In this document: positions 63,055 through 64,000 of the stretch, piece by piece
Layout: each line of letters starts with the position of its first letter
Position numbering within the stretch: the first letter of the stretch is position 1
Assembly: GCF_001544795.2 (NCBI RefSeq)
Contig: NZ_FCOI02000004.1
Location: 310,001 to 374,000, forward strand
Direction of reading: 5' to 3'
Source of the DNA: Caballeronia temeraria
Lineage (GTDB): Bacteria > Pseudomonadota > Gammaproteobacteria > Burkholderiales > Burkholderiaceae
Length of the DNA stretch: 64,000 bases
The notes under the pieces: generated by a model
The model's database searches: none
Seen by the model: only the letters and a program-made list of their open reading frames with translations
Told to the model about the DNA's origin: nothing
Program-made: the position numbers and the translations under genes

Positions 63055-63273
63055 TTAATCTACTTGTTCTAATAAAAATTCCATCCCGATCAGCACTCCA
63101 CTTTTATCAAAGTCAAGATATATTTCAGGTCCTTTGTATTCTTTTATTATGGAGTGAAGACCTATCTGTTTTGCGACCACCCCAGGACTTCCTTTTCCAG
63201 GGTGATCTGGCAGGGACAAATAGGCAACATCTCCGTCTTCATTCACAACCATATCAATTCTTCGCTCAGTCAT
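63055..63273 (-). CDS. DUF2283-like immunity protein for CT1
   Basis: 72 residues. VNEDGDVAYLSLPD and IYLDFDKSGVLIGMEFL are the two beta segments of DUF2283 proteins (x-D-x-LY-x-L... DYD-x-G-x-L-x-GIEIL). ATG 63273 begins 3 bases after the toxin stop, with GGAG 6 bases upstream. DUF2283 genes are often neighbours of DUF4258 toxins, which fits the sequence of CT1. Confidence 0.7.
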   Translation of the reverse strand: MTERRIDMVVNEDGDVAYLSLPDHPGKGSPGVVAKQIGLHSIIKEYKGPEIYLDFDKSGVLIGMEFLLEQVD

Positions 63274-63276
63274 TTT

Positions 63277-63915
63277 CTACTCCAACAAATTAATCAAGAC
63301 CGTTTTTATTTTCGCAGTCCCGTTCTTTGCCACTTGGTACACGGCCATACCATTATTTCCGGTAGGCACTAGAACTCGGTCTGCATGAGCAGTATCTGCG
63401 ATTGTCCCAACAGGGTAACCGTCCTTTTCTATCTGCTTTGATAACGCCTTCAAAGCATCTGATGCTGTGTTCTTATCCGGATAAACACCTCGCTCAACGG
63501 CCCTCTCCACCGCGTGCGGCATGTTTGAATTTACTACCTTTTTAGGCTTGGATAATAGATCGCACGACAGCCCCAGCTGATCAACCCACTGCACTGGATT
63601 AGGCGCATACGCATACAGATTAATCCCGCCCGCCAAGCCAATCGGATCCGGCGATATAAACCGCCCCGTGCCAGGATCATAGTATCGGAACAGGTTGTAA
63701 TGCAGGCCCGTCTCCCGATCCAGATATTGCCCCTGGAAACGCAAGTTCTGCTGCGGCTGGTAGTGCTCCGCCGCCGTCTCGATAACCGTGTTGCCCCACA
63801 CCTGATACTGCGTGCGCCACACGATCTCGCCGCTCGCATCGGTCAATTCCTCCGGCGCACCGTTCACGTCCGTATGGTAGTACAGCGTGCGCGGCTGCGA
63901 TGACCTGCACGAACT
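63277..63915 (-). pseudogene. 5'-truncated Rhs protein: core end plus DUF4258-like toxin CT1
   Basis: The frame contains RTLYYHTDVNGAPEELTD, YLDRETGLHYNLFRYYDPGTGRF and the core-closing NLYAYAPNPVQWVDQLGLS, then a ~95-residue toxin with HAVERAVERGV, a central acidic stretch and RVLVPTGNNGMAVYQV. HA-x2-R-x3-RG is typical of DUF4258 domains, a predicted RNase fold. Upstream the frame meets a TGA at 63916-63918 and Rhs similarity ends near 63890, so the several hundred residues of the shell are absent here. Confidence 0.72.
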
Positions 63916-64000
63916 TCAATATCACTGCGACGCAGAGCGGCAAGATCAATTCGCAGACAGGCACGCTCGATCTGAACATGGAGAACAAAGAGGCTGGGGT
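63900..64000 (+). CDS. possible partial reading frame running off the right edge
   Basis: An ATG at 63900 opens MTCTNFNITATQSGKINSQTG and continues LDLNMENKEAG. The alternating polar/hydrophobic beta pattern resembles the C-terminal spike of phage baseplate V or VgrG proteins, but 33 residues are too few for an assignment, and no ribosome binding site is seen. The frame also continues upstream without a stop nearby, so the ATG may not be a true start. Confidence 0.25.
   Translation, partial: MTCTNFNITATQSGKINSQTGTLDLNMENKEAG

Noticed and set aside
63867..63867. GTG at 63867 as the true start of the Rhs-toxin protein
   Set aside because: It lies within the conserved Rhs core (YYHTDVNGAP); the frame continues upstream to 63915, so it is an internal codon.

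Overview
The window is GC-rich (roughly 62-65 % by eye), densely coded, and looks like a chromosome or megaplasmid segment of a Burkholderiaceae member of the Paraburkholderia/Caballeronia type. The evidence is the OmpC-type 16-stranded porin, many MFS/LysR/GntR catabolic clusters, a DUF3034 / secreted truncated haemoglobin / GGDEF-EAL operon, a GcvA-like LysR pair, AcnX-type hydroxyproline genes, and an Rhs toxin locus. No rRNA, tRNA, CRISPR array or intact insertion sequence was seen.

Layout. 1-2001: the tip of a minus-strand gene and a membrane diguanylate cyclase. 2008-6284 (minus): a four-gene operon (DUF3034 outer-membrane-like protein, secreted group I truncated haemoglobin, cupredoxin-like protein, Cache-HAMP-GGDEF-EAL protein). 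6792-9746 (minus): a FixL/FixJ-like system with a separate single-domain receiver. 9905-16996: an MFS exporter, a CDP-alcohol phosphatidyltransferase, a MerR regulator translationally coupled to a second MFS exporter, a molybdopterin-fold/cytochrome c protein, RidA, a PEP-mutase-like protein and a DUF347-type membrane protein. 17080-19344: katG.

19744-22631 is a small accessory patch. It holds a TumE/TumA-like toxin-antitoxin pair with its own palindromic operator, apparently inserted into a SRPBCC gene; a formaldehyde-activating-enzyme homologue lacking the catalytic histidine; and a lone family 2 glycosyltransferase. 22724-31907 is a hydroxyproline / 3-hydroxyproline catabolic region: two-subunit AcnX dehydratase, GntR regulator, Xaa-Pro-type amidohydrolase, a frameshifted Cys/Cys hydroxyproline epimerase, a DapA-family deaminase, a D-amino-acid dehydrogenase, a Ser/Cys proline-racemase homologue and an MHS transporter.

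32091-34704 holds two paralogous metzincin lipoproteins, one with an added beta-propeller. 34792-39704: a TctDE-like two-component system divergent from a NitT/TauT-type ABC importer. 39766-41657: a lipoprotein, a PAP2 phosphatase and a degenerate phosphopantetheinyl-transferase-like protein. 41900-46373: a second Fae-like protein, aldo/keto reductase, aldehyde dehydrogenase and MFS transporter, an aldehyde-handling operon. 46379-54086 (minus): two LysR regulators, GMC oxidoreductase, enolase-superfamily dehydratase, MFS transporter and aldehyde dehydrogenase, probably for uptake and breakdown of a sugar acid. 54366-58145: porin, QseBC-like two-component system and a small hypothetical gene. 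58436-60796: a TPS-type haemagglutinin with GLUG repeats and no nearby TpsB partner.

The most interesting part is 60838-63915. Here GC falls sharply and the same module recurs three times: a SymE-like remnant on the plus strand, a bidirectional hairpin, and then an immunity gene and Rhs C-terminal toxin on the minus strand. The rightmost copy is still attached to the end of an Rhs core; the other two are displaced orphan cassettes, one with single-base frameshifts in both its Rhs linker and its immunity gene. Rhs sequence stops abruptly near 63895, next to unrelated sequence that runs off the window.
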